NCBI RefSeq assembly: GCF_022631235.3
Contig: NZ_CP093310.2
Location: 1,364,001 to 1,428,000 of the forward strand
Direction of reading: 5' to 3'
Length of the DNA stretch: 64,000 nt
Source: Psychrobacter raelei
GTDB lineage: Bacteria > Pseudomonadota > Gammaproteobacteria > Pseudomonadales > Moraxellaceae
Position 1 is the first letter of the stretch; each line of letters begins with the position of its first letter. The notes under the pieces were generated by a model that was not told the DNA's origin, searched no databases, and worked only from the letters and a program-made list of their open reading frames with translations. A program made the translations under genes and the position numbers. Shown here one piece after another: positions 26,187 to 35,451 of the stretch.

Positions 26187-27251
26187 TTATTTAGGGTCAG
26201 CGACTTTAACCACGGTTTTGCCGAAGTTATTGCCCTCTAACATATCCACGAAACCTTTTGGCGCATTTTGTAGGCCATCAACGATATGCTCTTTGGTTTT
26301 TACCTTGCCCTCAGAGACCCATTTGCCCATGGTTTGTAAGAACTGCGGGAAGCTATCACCATACTCTTCGAAGATAATAAAGCCTTTAACAGTTAGGCGC
26401 TGTCTTAAGATGAGGCTCATGAGCTGGCTTAAGCGATCTTTGCCTTCAGGCAGCTCGGTCTCATTGTAATGAGCAGCAAGACCACACACAGGGATACGAG
26501 CGTGCGCATTCAGTAGAGGCAGTACCGCATCAAATACACGGCCACCCACGTTTTCATAATAAATATCAATGCCGTTAGGACATGCGGCGGCTAGCTGCGC
26601 CTCGAAGTCATCGCTGCGGTGATCAAGACACACATCAAAGCCGAGCTCTTCAACGGCGTATTTACATTTATCTGCACCACCTGCGACGCCCACTACTTTT
26701 AGATTATGTAGTTTGCCCACTTGACCGACGGTCGCACCGACTGGACCGGTTGCTGCGCCTACTACTAAGGTCTCACCTGCTTTTGGCTTACCAATATCAG
26801 TTAATCCCATATAGCCGGTGAAGCCTGGCATACCCAGCACACCTAAGCCGTAAGAAGGGTTGCTCATCTCTTGGGTTAATTTATATACACCCTCACCAGT
26901 ACTGACGCTATAGTCTTGCCAGCCGCCATAAGCAACCACAATATCGCCTTCGCTAAAGCCCTCAACGTTTGAGCTAACCACTTGCGATACGGTAGCACCA
27001 AGCATCACATCACCCACTTCTAGCGGGTCGGCATAGCTTTTGGCATCACTCATACGACCACGCATATAAGGGTCAAGCGATAAATAAAGGGTGCGTAATA
27101 ACATCTCATTATCAGCTGCACGGGGTACGTCAGTTGTCGTTAATTCAAAATTATCGTCAATTGGCTTGCCATGAGGACGGCTGGCCAGTTTGATTTGACG
27201 GTTTAGGGTATCTGATTGGGCTGTATTAAATGGTGTATTATCAAAGCTCAT
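26187..27251 (-). CDS. NADPH-dependent 2-alkenal/curcumin-type reductase (MDR superfamily, CurA-like)
   Basis: A 354-residue zinc-free medium-chain dehydrogenase/reductase. It has the N-terminal marker RTLYLSLDPYMRGRMSD, the cofactor loop VVGAATGPVGATVGQVGKLHNLKVVGVAGG, and the YENVGGRVFDAVLPLL segment typical of prostaglandin reductase/CurA enzymes. Such enzymes reduce alpha,beta-unsaturated aldehydes and ketones with NADPH. It lies 58 bases upstream of the DJ-1-like gene and 235 bases downstream of the YqhD-like gene, so it belongs to the detoxification cluster. Confidence 0.9.
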   Translation of the reverse strand: MSFDNTPFNTAQSDTLNRQIKLASRPHGKPIDDNFELTTTDVPRAADNEMLLRTLYLSLDPYMRGRMSDAKSYADPLEVGDVMLGATVSQVVSSNVEGFSEGDIVVAYGGWQDYSVSTGEGVYKLTQEMSNPSYGLGVLGMPGFTGYMGLTDIGKPKAGETLVVGAATGPVGATVGQVGKLHNLKVVGVAGGADKCKYAVEELGFDVCLDHRSDDFEAQLAAACPNGIDIYYENVGGRVFDAVLPLLNAHARIPVCGLAAHYNETELPEGKDRLSQLMSLILRQRLTVKGFIIFEEYGDSFPQFLQTMGKWVSEGKVKTKEHIVDGLQNAPKGFVDMLEGNNFGKTVVKVADPK

Positions 27252-27486
27252 AAGTGGAAATCCTTGGTGTATTTATGCAGTTTATTGTTATTAAGGGAGG
27301 TAGGCAGCAGCGGTTGTTGAAGCCAGATTATATTTAAGCCAAATCAATGGACTGCTATTTTTATTATTTGAAAATCTTTAGAGGTGGGGGCGCAGCCACC
27401 TATTTTATTGTAGAGTAGGGCGGCTGTGCCTATGTGGTGCTTTTGTACCTAATTTATGACTTAAGCTAAGTGGCTTTAAGTGGCAA

Positions 27487-28695
27487 TTAAGCTTGGGCTG
27501 CACGCTGTAAAATACGGCGTGAAACTTCTAAATCATTGGTCTTATGCTCACCAAGCTTAGTCATACCATGTGCTTGTAACTGCTGAACAATAGGCTCAAT
27601 GGCGCTTTCATCTAGGTTGGCATCAGCAAGGTTTACCGGTAAGCCTAAATCCTTAAAGAAGCGCTCAGTGTGCACAATGGCCTCTTCAATGATGGCGTCA
27701 TCGTCTTTGGTAGTGTCGCTGCTGATATGCCAGACATTGCGGGCATATTGTAAAAGCTTGTCTTTTTTGCTGTCTTTTAACTCACGCATCACTGAGGGCA
27801 ACACTATGGTTAACGTGCGGGCATGATCGATGCTGTGTAGAGAGGTTAATTCGTGACCAATCATATGTGTGGTCCAGTCTTGAGGTACGCCGGTACCAAT
27901 TAGACCATTTAAGGCCATGGTTGCTGTCCACATGATGTTTTTGCGTACTTCCAGATCCTCTGGATTGGCTTTAACGGCTTGACCTTCACTGATTAATATT
28001 TTTAGCAAGCTTTCTGCAAAAGCATCTTGGACTTTAGCATTTACTGGATAAGTTAAATACTGCTCCATGACATGGACAAAGGCATCTGCCACGCCATTCA
28101 TTACTTGACGTTCAGGCAAGGTTAAGGTCTTAGTAGGATCTAAAATTGAGAACTTCGGATAGGCCAATGGGTTACCAAAGGGTAGCTTGGCTTTGCGTTC
28201 ACTGTAATTAATCACGCCACCTGAATTCATCTCAGAACCTGTTGCTGGAATAGTCAATACCGCACCTAAGTCAACCGCTGAATCAATGTTTCTGGTATAG
28301 CTGGTGAGTGCTTCCCAAGCTTGGTCGCGCGACACGGTACCATCATCTTGTGTTAGGTGTGAGACCAGTGCCACAAATTTACTGCCATCAATGACGGAAC
28401 CACCACCCACCGCTAGAATAAAGTCGATATGGTGCTCATTCACCATATCAGCGGCTTTCATCAAGGTGGTGAACTCAGGGTTTGGCTCAATACCACCAAA
28501 TTCAAAAACTTCACGAGTGCTGTCTGCTGTATTTAGGGCATCTTTTACTTCATCAAGTGTGCCAGTACGCTGTGCTGAACCGCCGCCATAAGTAATTAAT
28601 ACACGGGCGTGGTTAGGTACTAGATTGGACAGCTCTTTAATTTGACCGTCACCAAAGACGATACGCACAGGGTTAAAGTATTGAAAGTTGTTCAT
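27487..28695 (-). CDS. Iron-containing alcohol/aldehyde dehydrogenase, YqhD-like
   Basis: A 402-residue group III dehydrogenase of the YqhD/butanol dehydrogenase branch. Features are RVLITYGGGSAQRTGT (NADP phosphate contact), AVGGGSVIDGSKF, ATGSEMNSGGVI, and metal ligands in GVADAFVHVMEQYL and THMIGHELTSLHSIDHA. YqhD is an NADPH-dependent reductase of short-chain and lipid-derived aldehydes, which matches the other genes here. The ATG is preceded by AAGGA. A TAGAC-N5-GTCTA palindrome lies 69 bases upstream, over the probable promoter, suggesting control by the nearby TetR protein. Confidence 0.9.
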   Translation of the reverse strand: MNNFQYFNPVRIVFGDGQIKELSNLVPNHARVLITYGGGSAQRTGTLDEVKDALNTADSTREVFEFGGIEPNPEFTTLMKAADMVNEHHIDFILAVGGGSVIDGSKFVALVSHLTQDDGTVSRDQAWEALTSYTRNIDSAVDLGAVLTIPATGSEMNSGGVINYSERKAKLPFGNPLAYPKFSILDPTKTLTLPERQVMNGVADAFVHVMEQYLTYPVNAKVQDAFAESLLKILISEGQAVKANPEDLEVRKNIMWTATMALNGLIGTGVPQDWTTHMIGHELTSLHSIDHARTLTIVLPSVMRELKDSKKDKLLQYARNVWHISSDTTKDDDAIIEEAIVHTERFFKDLGLPVNLADANLDESAIEPIVQQLQAHGMTKLGEHKTNDLEVSRRILQRAAQA

Positions 28696-28763
28696 AAAAA
28701 TCCTTAAAGTAAAGGTAGGGGTAAAGACTAGGTTTGTTATCTGTGGCTATAATACGCTCTAAT

Positions 28764-28778
28764 TAGACCGGTCGTCTA
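28764..28778. promoter_or_regulatory. NemR-like palindromic operator upstream of the YqhD-like gene
   Basis: TAGACCGGTCGTCTA is an inverted repeat with arms TAGAC/GTCTA. The same pattern with a different centre occurs at 30146-30160 upstream of the TetR gene. On the minus strand it overlaps the expected -35 region of a promoter whose -10 candidate is TATTAT. The arm resembles the published E. coli NemR site (TAGACC-N4-GGTCTA). Regulator assignment is inferred. Confidence 0.7.
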
Positions 28779-29047
28779 GTTAAATTACAAAACTACCTAA
28801 CTTTTGTGGACGGTTTTTATAACCGAGTGAGAGGAGGGGATTACATTAGGACTAAACAAGGGAATCAAAGAGGGCGTTAAACAGATGAGTTAACGGTTAA
28901 CAACATCATTTAAAACACAATGCTGCATCATTTGTGCTAGATAAAAGTTAGGGGCATACCATATCCAAAGCGATAGCGCCGAAAATGATAGCCGGTCTGC
29001 TAACGTTAGAGCCGGCTATCACAGCCGCTGTGTCCACAGTGCACTGC

Positions 29048-29190
29048 GCTAAAAACAATGTACCGCACTAACAAATATACTAAGCTAAAAAACATACCAA
29101 GCTAAAAAAAATACCAAGCTAAAAAACGTACCAAACCAAAAAATATATCCTGCTAACAAATGTACCAAGCTAAAAACTAAAATAAGCCAA
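29048..29190. repeat. 17-bp tandem repeat array
   Basis: Units of consensus GCTAAAAAACATACCAA follow each other with exact 17-bp spacing at 29084, 29101, 29118, 29135, 29152 and 29169, with a degenerate unit at 29067 and a 19-bp variant at 29048. It fills the gap between the TetR stop and the YqhD-like gene's operator. It has no spacers and no frame. The unit may be bound by a protein or may be simple slippage. Confidence 0.8.
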
Positions 29191-29212
29191 GCGACATCTC
29201 AGCAAACTTAGC

Positions 29213-29884
29213 TTAGCGCCCAAGCTCTGAGGTGGTCATCTGCCATACCTCAGATAATGGAATATTAGACTGACTGGTCTTGGCAATTAAGCTGGCCCCC
29301 AACCAAGCATAGTACCAGCGCTTGGCCAGACTCTCTGCTGCCACATTTTCGGTCTTAGGCACAGAGCCATCTTCCCAGCCAGCCTTAATCTGATCGCTAA
29401 TCCAGCCAATGGTCTGCATATAACCGCCCGCTAAGGCTTCACGCATAGGGTCTGAGATATCGGCCACCTCACCACTTAATTTAACCACCAAGCATTTTTC
29501 GTGATCGCAGCCATTTTGCTGAGTGTCATACCAAAACTGAAAGTAGTTATACAGTTTTTGTTGTGCACTAATATCTTGGTTAGAAATGGCCTCAAGACGG
29601 CTTTTATAATGCTCAAAGTAGCCTTTAATAATGGCTTCACCAAACGCTTCTTTGGAGGCAAAATAATGATAAAAAGAGCCTTTGGGCACGCCAGCAGTAT
29701 CTAAGATAAGCTTGATACCGACCGCAGTAAAGCCTTTATGAGCCAGCAGTTGATATCCAGTGGCCAACAAATGCGACTTAGTATCGCCTTTAGCGGCTTT
29801 CACAAAATCCGCTTCAATAGTAGGTAGTGTTGCTGCCTCAGTCTTATGGCGGACTGCGACGGTATCAGGGGTAGAAGAGCTCAT
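29213..29884 (-). CDS. TetR/AcrR family repressor (NemR/AcuR-like)
   Basis: A 223-residue regulator from ATG 29884, with AACGGATA upstream; an in-frame GTG at 29914 would add ten residues. The helix-turn-helix reads GFTAVGIKLILDTAGVPKGSFYHYFASKEAFG, the well-conserved version found in NemR- and AcuR-type repressors. A Cys pair (QNGCDHEKCLV, near residues 113-119 of this start) sits in the ligand domain; NemR itself senses electrophiles through cysteines. With aldehyde and alkenal detoxification genes adjacent and matching operators at 28764 and 30146, it is likely their repressor and its own. Confidence 0.88.
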   Translation of the reverse strand: MSSSTPDTVAVRHKTEAATLPTIEADFVKAAKGDTKSHLLATGYQLLAHKGFTAVGIKLILDTAGVPKGSFYHYFASKEAFGEAIIKGYFEHYKSRLEAISNQDISAQQKLYNYFQFWYDTQQNGCDHEKCLVVKLSGEVADISDPMREALAGGYMQTIGWISDQIKAGWEDGSVPKTENVAAESLAKRWYYAWLGASLIAKTSQSNIPLSEVWQMTTSELGR

Positions 29885-30421
29885 AATTAGGTATCCGTTA
29901 TACAGCCGCATCACCCTGTTTTGGTAGATTGCGACAAATGCTAAGTAGTAGATTAAAGTCGGCTGAGTATAAAAATCGTTGGTATTTATATGGTATTTAT
30001 TTGGTGTTTATATGGTTTGTTAGTAATAGCTCGTCAGTATGAGTATTTATATAGTCGAAGTAAAAGTCGCCGAAAGCTTATATAGGATTTGTTAGGATAA
30101 TCCAGATTGAATTCAAGACGAAACTACAAAGCTGATACAAGAATATAGACCAGTCGTCTAGAAAGTTACCATTTTAGCACATATTTACCTTATATTGGCC
30201 TCAATTACGGATATGTATAGCAATAAAAATCAGATTACAAGAGCAGTTTATTTAATAAAAGCCTACTAATAATTATGAATGAACAGGTAATGATGAAACA
30301 TTGTTAAACCCTTTAGTCTCAAGCCTAGGAGGAGTAAAATCTAGCTTTAAAACAGACAAAAATCTAGTTTTAAATTTCGATAATAAACCAATAATTAAAT
30401 AAGCTCTCAAAGGGATTTATA
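29885..30421. other. Gene-free region between the TetR gene and the glutamate dehydrogenase gene
   Basis: AT-rich divergent intergenic region of about 530 bases. It holds the palindrome at 30146, repeated TGGTATTTAT/TTGGTGTTTAT words near 29985-30010, and AAAGGGATTTATA before the ATG at 30422. I see no small gene in it. Confidence 0.5.
30146..30160. promoter_or_regulatory. NemR-like palindromic operator upstream of the TetR gene
   Basis: TAGACCAGTCGTCTA repeats the arm pattern of the 28764 site with one changed base in the centre. It lies about 260 bases before either flanking gene. On the minus strand it would precede the TetR gene, suggesting autorepression, though the leader would be long. 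Confidence 0.65.
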
Positions 30422-33400
30422 ATGAAAAACACGCTTGCTTTAAGCGCTGAACGTCTTGAAAACATAAGTAATATTGCCACAAGCTATGTCAATAAAGATA
30501 AGGCTTTGGTAGACAACTTCATTTCGGTCTATTACCGCAGCTTAGCGGCGCGTACCGCTGATAAAGAGTCAGATGCTGACTTAGCCGGTATGGCGCTGCA
30601 TCACTTTGTGCTATTAAAGTCTTATAAAAACAATCAGCCCGCCCTACGCCTATTCAATCCAAGTATCGAAGAGCAACATTTTCATAGCGGTCATACCGTG
30701 TTGCAATTGGTCGCGTATAACCGCCCATTTTTGGTCGATACCTTGACCATGTGTATTGAGGCACAAGGTCTAGATGTACACCGCATCCACAACACCATTA
30801 TTGATGCCAAACGCAATGAGGCAGACGAGATTATTGCAGTAGAGGGTGTGCAAGACAGTGATACCCGCTACTTGTCATTGATTCATTGCGAAATCGAGCG
30901 TACAGACAGCAAGACCATGCAGTTATTAAGTGAGCGCATCTTAAACAAAATCGCCACTTTAGATACGGTGGTTGGCGATTGGCAGGCCATGCGCAATAAG
31001 CTTAGCGAAATTAAGCAAGAGCTTGATAATACGCCTGTGCCTGAGGTGTATAGCAGCGCAGATGAAATTAAAGCTTTTTTGCAGTGGATTGCTGATGATA
31101 ATTTTATCTTCTTAGGCTTTAGAGAGTATCGCTTAGAGGGCAATGCCGACAGCCTTGAGCTAGCCAATGACGCCGACTTAGATGCGGAGCATTTAGACGC
31201 AGGCAAGACCATTAACCTTATTTCTGTAGGCAACAGTGGTCTGGGCTTATTAAACGGGGTTTCTGAAGACACACCGTCCAGAAGTTTTGCGCAGCTACCA
31301 GACAGTCTAAAAGTGCTAATGACCATGCCGCGCGTGGTGTTACTGTCAAAATCAAGTCAATTGTCACCCATTCATCGTCCCGTATATATGGACTTTTTGG
31401 GCATTCATAAATATGATGCGCAAGGTCGCCTAATTGGCGAGTATCGCTTTATTGGCTTATTGACCTCTCAGGCATATCAGCTAAGCGTGCAGCAAATTCC
31501 GTTACTGCGCGAAAAAGCCAATAAAATTATGGAGCAAGCCGACTTTCCAAAAAATGGCTACAACTATCATAAATACATGCACATCATCAACAGCTTGCCA
31601 CGCGATGACTTGTTCCAAGCCAATATTGATGAGCTGTATCCCATCGTCTCTGGTATTGCTCAGCTAAAAGACAAAAAGCGTCTGCGCTTATTTACCCGTG
31701 TCGATCACTATCAGCGCTTCGTGTCGTGCCTGGTCTATATCCCTCGTGATAAGTTTAATACCAGCTTACGTCTTAAGATGCAGCAGGCGTTAGTAGATGC
31801 CTTTAATGGCATTTCCTCTGGCTTTACCACTGAGTTCGATGAGTCATATCATGCCCGCGTCCATGTGCATGTGCGTACCGAGCCTGGTCAAATCAATACG
31901 GTCGATTTACAGCAGCTAGAAGATGAGCTCAACGGCCTGATGGAGGACTGGAGCGATCAGTATCAGCAAGTTATGGTGGCCGCTTTGGGTGAGCAAAAAG
32001 CCAATAGCCTATTAAAGCGCTATTTAAATACCATTCCTGCCGCTTACAAAGAGCGCTTTGATGTCCGTACCGGCGTGACTGATACCAAGCGTCTGGCGAG
32101 CCTAAGCGACAGCAATCCTATGATATGGAAGCTGTATCAATCTACTGGTGATGAAAGCAATCAGCTGCATCTGAAGCTCTATGGCTTAAATCAGCCCACC
32201 ATTTTATCCAACATCTTACCGATTTTAGAGAACTTTGGGGTGCTGGTGGTCTCAGCACAGACCTACGAGTTTGATTTGCCTGAGCAGTCAATGTGGCTGC
32301 AAGAGTACGAGCTGACCATACGTAATGCTAAGACCATTGATTTGGCAGTGGTGCGTGAGCAGTTCGAGGACAGCCTAGCGCAAATTTGGGCGGGCCGTGT
32401 TGAGAGTGACTCACTAAATGAGCTGGTGTTGGCCACCCGCTTGGGTACATTTGAAGTCGTGGTACTGCGGGCATTAATGCGCTATATCCTACAAGCCAAA
32501 GCGCCATTCTCAAGTCAGTATATTCAGCAAACCTTAGTAAAAAATGGCGATATCGCAGTGATGATTGCCGACTTGTTCGATGCGCGTATGAATCCGGACT
32601 ATAGCGAGGAAGTACGAGTCAGTAAAACTCAAGCGTGCCAAGAGCAGCTAAAAGCGGCGCTGGCTAAAGTAGATAGCCTAGATGAAGATAGAATTTTGCG
32701 TTGGTACTTGGACTTAATCAATGCCATGCTACGCACCAACTTCTATCAGCGTGATAGCGAGGGTAACCGTAAAGACCGCTTGTCCTTTAAATTTGCGGCC
32801 AGTGATATCCCCAATCTGCCTAAGCCCAAACCGATGTTTGAGATCTTTGTGTATTCCCCACGTGTGGAAGCCATTCACTTACGCGGCGGAAAAGTGGCGC
32901 GTGGTGGTCTTCGCTGGTCAGACCGTATGGAGGATTTCCGTACCGAAGTGTTAGGCTTGGTTAAAGCACAAATGGTCAAGAACGCAGTGATTGTGCCAGT
33001 AGGCTCAAAAGGCGGCTTTATCGTGAAGCAAAAAAGCCCCGCTGATGGCCGAGAAGCGTTCCAAAAAGAAGGTATTGAGTGTTATCAGACCTTCTTACGC
33101 GGTATGCTGGATGTGACTGACAACTTAGTCGATGGCAATGTGGTGCATCCGGACAATACAGTGCGTCACGATGAGGATGACCCATATCTGGTTGTGGCAG
33201 CTGATAAAGGTACCGCCAGCTTCTCAGACATCGCCAATGGCGTGGCTGCTGAATATGGGTTTTGGCTCGATGATGCCTTCGCCTCAGGTGGCTCAGTCGG
33301 TTATGATCACAAGGCCATGGGGATTACTGCTCGCGGCGCTTGGGAATCGGTCAAACGTCACTTTAGAATGTTGGGTCTAGACATCCAAAACAAAGACGAC

Positions 33401-35299
33401 TTCACCGTCGTGGGTATTGGTGATATGAGCGGCGACGTGTTCGGTAATGGCATGCTGCTGTCTAAGCATATCAAGCTGCAAGCTGCCTTTAACCATCTGC
33501 ATATCTTTATCGATCCTAATCCAGATACGGAGGCATCTTACGCCGAACGCGAGCGCTTATTTAATCTACCGCGCTCAACGTGGGATGATTATGAAAAATC
33601 GCTTATTAGCCAAGGCGGCGGCGTGTTCTCACGCTCAGATAAATCGATTGTCATAACTGATGAAATGAAAGCGGCCTTTGATATCTCTGAGGACAGCTTA
33701 ACCCCCAATGAGTTGATTGGTCGCTTATTAAAAGCGCCGGTGGACTTAATCTGGAACGGCGGTATCGGTACGTACGTCAAGAGCCGCGAGGAGAGCCATG
33801 CTGATGTGGGTGACCGAGCTAATGACGCGGTTCGCGTTAATGGTGAGGATATCCGTGCCAAAGTCTTTGGTGAAGGGGGTAACTTAGGCTGCACCCAACA
33901 AGGCCGTATTGAGTATGCCTTATATGGTGGCCCACAACATGAAGGCGGTCATTTATATACCGATGCCATTGATAACTCAGCCGGTGTTAACTGCTCAGAT
34001 CATGAGGTCAATATCAAAATCTTATTGGGCAAAGTGGTTGAGCAAGGTGATATGACCACCAAGCAGCGCAATGACTTATTAAAGAGCATGACCGATGAAG
34101 TGGCTCAGTTGGTACTGCGTCAAAACTATCTGCAGCCGCAAGCCTTAGAGCTCAGTCATTTAGATGGGGCAGATAACCTAACCGATCATAAGCGTATTAT
34201 TGATTATCTAGAAGCACAGGGCCGTTTAGATAGAGCCATTGAATTCTTACCAAGTGATGAGGTGATTGAGCAGCGCATGAAGTCAGGCGTTGGTATGACC
34301 CGCCCTGAGCTTGCTGTGATATTGGCCTATGGCAAAATGTGGGTGTATGAGCAGCTATTAGAGTCAGATCTTCCTGATGACCCTTATTTCGTGAATGAGC
34401 TGCGTAAATACTTCCCAGATGAGCTGGCAAGCCGTTTCTTTGATGAGATGACCCGTCACCGTTTGCATCGCGAGATCATCAGTACGTATCTGACCAACAG
34501 TGTGGTAAACCGCTTGGGTATTGAGGCCATCTTCCGCTTGTTTGAAGAGACCAATCAAAGCGTAGCGACCCTAATCCGCGCTTATGCCATTGCCCGTGAT
34601 ATCTTTGCAGTCACTGACAGCTGGCAGACGCTTGAGGCCTTGGATAACCAAGTGGACGCCGTAACCTTGCTGCAGTTAGAGGTCAGAGTGCGCTCGGTGT
34701 TAGAGCAGGGTATTGTGTGGCTGGTTAATGCTTTTGGCAATGATTTGCAAGTCGCACCAACCATTGAGCGCTTCAAAAATGGGGTGTCTGAATTAACTCA
34801 GTCACAAGGCATTATTGCCCATCAGTTCGAAACACATCTAGAAGAAGATGTGTCTGAGTTGACCGACTTAGGACTCAATCAAGATCAGGCTCAAAGCTTT
34901 GCCATCTTACCCTATGCTATTGATGCCTTAGACACAGCGCTACTGGCTGAGCAGTATCAGCGCCCGGTGGATGAGATTGCACAGCTGTACTTTGAGGTTT
35001 ATCAAAACCTGCATATCGACTGGCTAATGCTACAAGTTGAGCATCTACCACAGCAAGACCACTGGGACAGACGTGCGCGCTATGCACTGCTTAATGAGCT
35101 GACCCGTAGTCTGCGTCAGATGATGAACAAACTGTTGTCTCAGGACAATGCAGCGGCCACTCTTGAGCAGTGGCAACAGTCTCACAGACAAGCCATTGAA
35201 GATATGGCGGGTCAAATGTCTAAGCTGAACGGTACTGAGGTGGGCTTATCAGCGCTCTCGGTTATGATTAGCGAGATTAACAAGTTGATTTCTGAGTAA
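30422..35299 (+). CDS. NAD-specific glutamate dehydrogenase, large type (about 180 kDa)
   Basis: A 1625-residue member of the GDH180 family (Bac_GDH), which converts glutamate to 2-oxoglutarate and ammonia with NAD. The N-terminal ACT-like regulatory part fills roughly residues 1-700. The catalytic core has GGKVARGGLRWSDRMEDFRTEVLGLVKAQ and KNAVIVPVGSKGGFIVK near residues 825-865, then VVGIGDMSGDVFGNGML for nucleotide binding, and AKVFGEGGNLGCTQQGRIEY. Length is normal for the family. ATG 30422 has AAAGGGA upstream. It is monocistronic, ended by the 35341 terminator. The family gene name is often gdh or gdhB, which I leave open. Confidence 0.95.
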   Translation: MKNTLALSAERLENISNIATSYVNKDKALVDNFISVYYRSLAARTADKESDADLAGMALHHFVLLKSYKNNQPALRLFNPSIEEQHFHSGHTVLQLVAYNRPFLVDTLTMCIEAQGLDVHRIHNTIIDAKRNEADEIIAVEGVQDSDTRYLSLIHCEIERTDSKTMQLLSERILNKIATLDTVVGDWQAMRNKLSEIKQELDNTPVPEVYSSADEIKAFLQWIADDNFIFLGFREYRLEGNADSLELANDADLDAEHLDAGKTINLISVGNSGLGLLNGVSEDTPSRSFAQLPDSLKVLMTMPRVVLLSKSSQLSPIHRPVYMDFLGIHKYDAQGRLIGEYRFIGLLTSQAYQLSVQQIPLLREKANKIMEQADFPKNGYNYHKYMHIINSLPRDDLFQANIDELYPIVSGIAQLKDKKRLRLFTRVDHYQRFVSCLVYIPRDKFNTSLRLKMQQALVDAFNGISSGFTTEFDESYHARVHVHVRTEPGQINTVDLQQLEDELNGLMEDWSDQYQQVMVAALGEQKANSLLKRYLNTIPAAYKERFDVRTGVTDTKRLASLSDSNPMIWKLYQSTGDESNQLHLKLYGLNQPTILSNILPILENFGVLVVSAQTYEFDLPEQSMWLQEYELTIRNAKTIDLAVVREQFEDSLAQIWAGRVESDSLNELVLATRLGTFEVVVLRALMRYILQAKAPFSSQYIQQTLVKNGDIAVMIADLFDARMNPDYSEEVRVSKTQACQEQLKAALAKVDSLDEDRILRWYLDLINAMLRTNFYQRDSEGNRKDRLSFKFAASDIPNLPKPKPMFEIFVYSPRVEAIHLRGGKVARGGLRWSDRMEDFRTEVLGLVKAQMVKNAVIVPVGSKGGFIVKQKSPADGREAFQKEGIECYQTFLRGMLDVTDNLVDGNVVHPDNTVRHDEDDPYLVVAADKGTASFSDIANGVAAEYGFWLDDAFASGGSVGYDHKAMGITARGAWESVKRHFRMLGLDIQNKDDFTVVGIGDMSGDVFGNGMLLSKHIKLQAAFNHLHIFIDPNPDTEASYAERERLFNLPRSTWDDYEKSLISQGGGVFSRSDKSIVITDEMKAAFDISEDSLTPNELIGRLLKAPVDLIWNGGIGTYVKSREESHADVGDRANDAVRVNGEDIRAKVFGEGGNLGCTQQGRIEYALYGGPQHEGGHLYTDAIDNSAGVNCSDHEVNIKILLGKVVEQGDMTTKQRNDLLKSMTDEVAQLVLRQNYLQPQALELSHLDGADNLTDHKRIIDYLEAQGRLDRAIEFLPSDEVIEQRMKSGVGMTRPELAVILAYGKMWVYEQLLESDLPDDPYFVNELRKYFPDELASRFFDEMTRHRLHREIISTYLTNSVVNRLGIEAIFRLFEETNQSVATLIRAYAIARDIFAVTDSWQTLEALDNQVDAVTLLQLEVRVRSVLEQGIVWLVNAFGNDLQVAPTIERFKNGVSELTQSQGIIAHQFETHLEEDVSELTDLGLNQDQAQSFAILPYAIDALDTALLAEQYQRPVDEIAQLYFEVYQNLHIDWLMLQVEHLPQQDHWDRRARYALLNELTRSLRQMMNKLLSQDNAAATLEQWQQSHRQAIEDMAGQMSKLNGTEVGLSALSVMISEINKLISE

Positions 35300-35340
35300 G
35301 TAGCGAGCGCTTGATAATGAGCGTTATGTGCCTCTAACAA

Positions 35341-35375
35341 AAAGACCTCTTTATCAATAAAGAGGTCTTTTTATT
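35341..35375. terminator. Strong bidirectional terminator between glutamate dehydrogenase and sbcC
   Basis: AAAGACCTCTTTAT (35341-35354) and ATAAAGAGGTCTTT (35357-35370) form a perfect 14-bp palindrome with T and A runs outside. Both flanking genes converge on it. Confidence 0.92.
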
Positions 35376-35451
35376 TGCCTGTATTCTGCCTTTAGTATGA
35401 TGATGACTGAGCTTAGCGCTTATAACCAGACATGTTAGAGAATAGAGGGCA

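Noticed and set aside
29048..29190. A short CRISPR array
   Set aside because: Units are contiguous and 17 bp long with no unique spacers and no cas genes; it is a tandem repeat.
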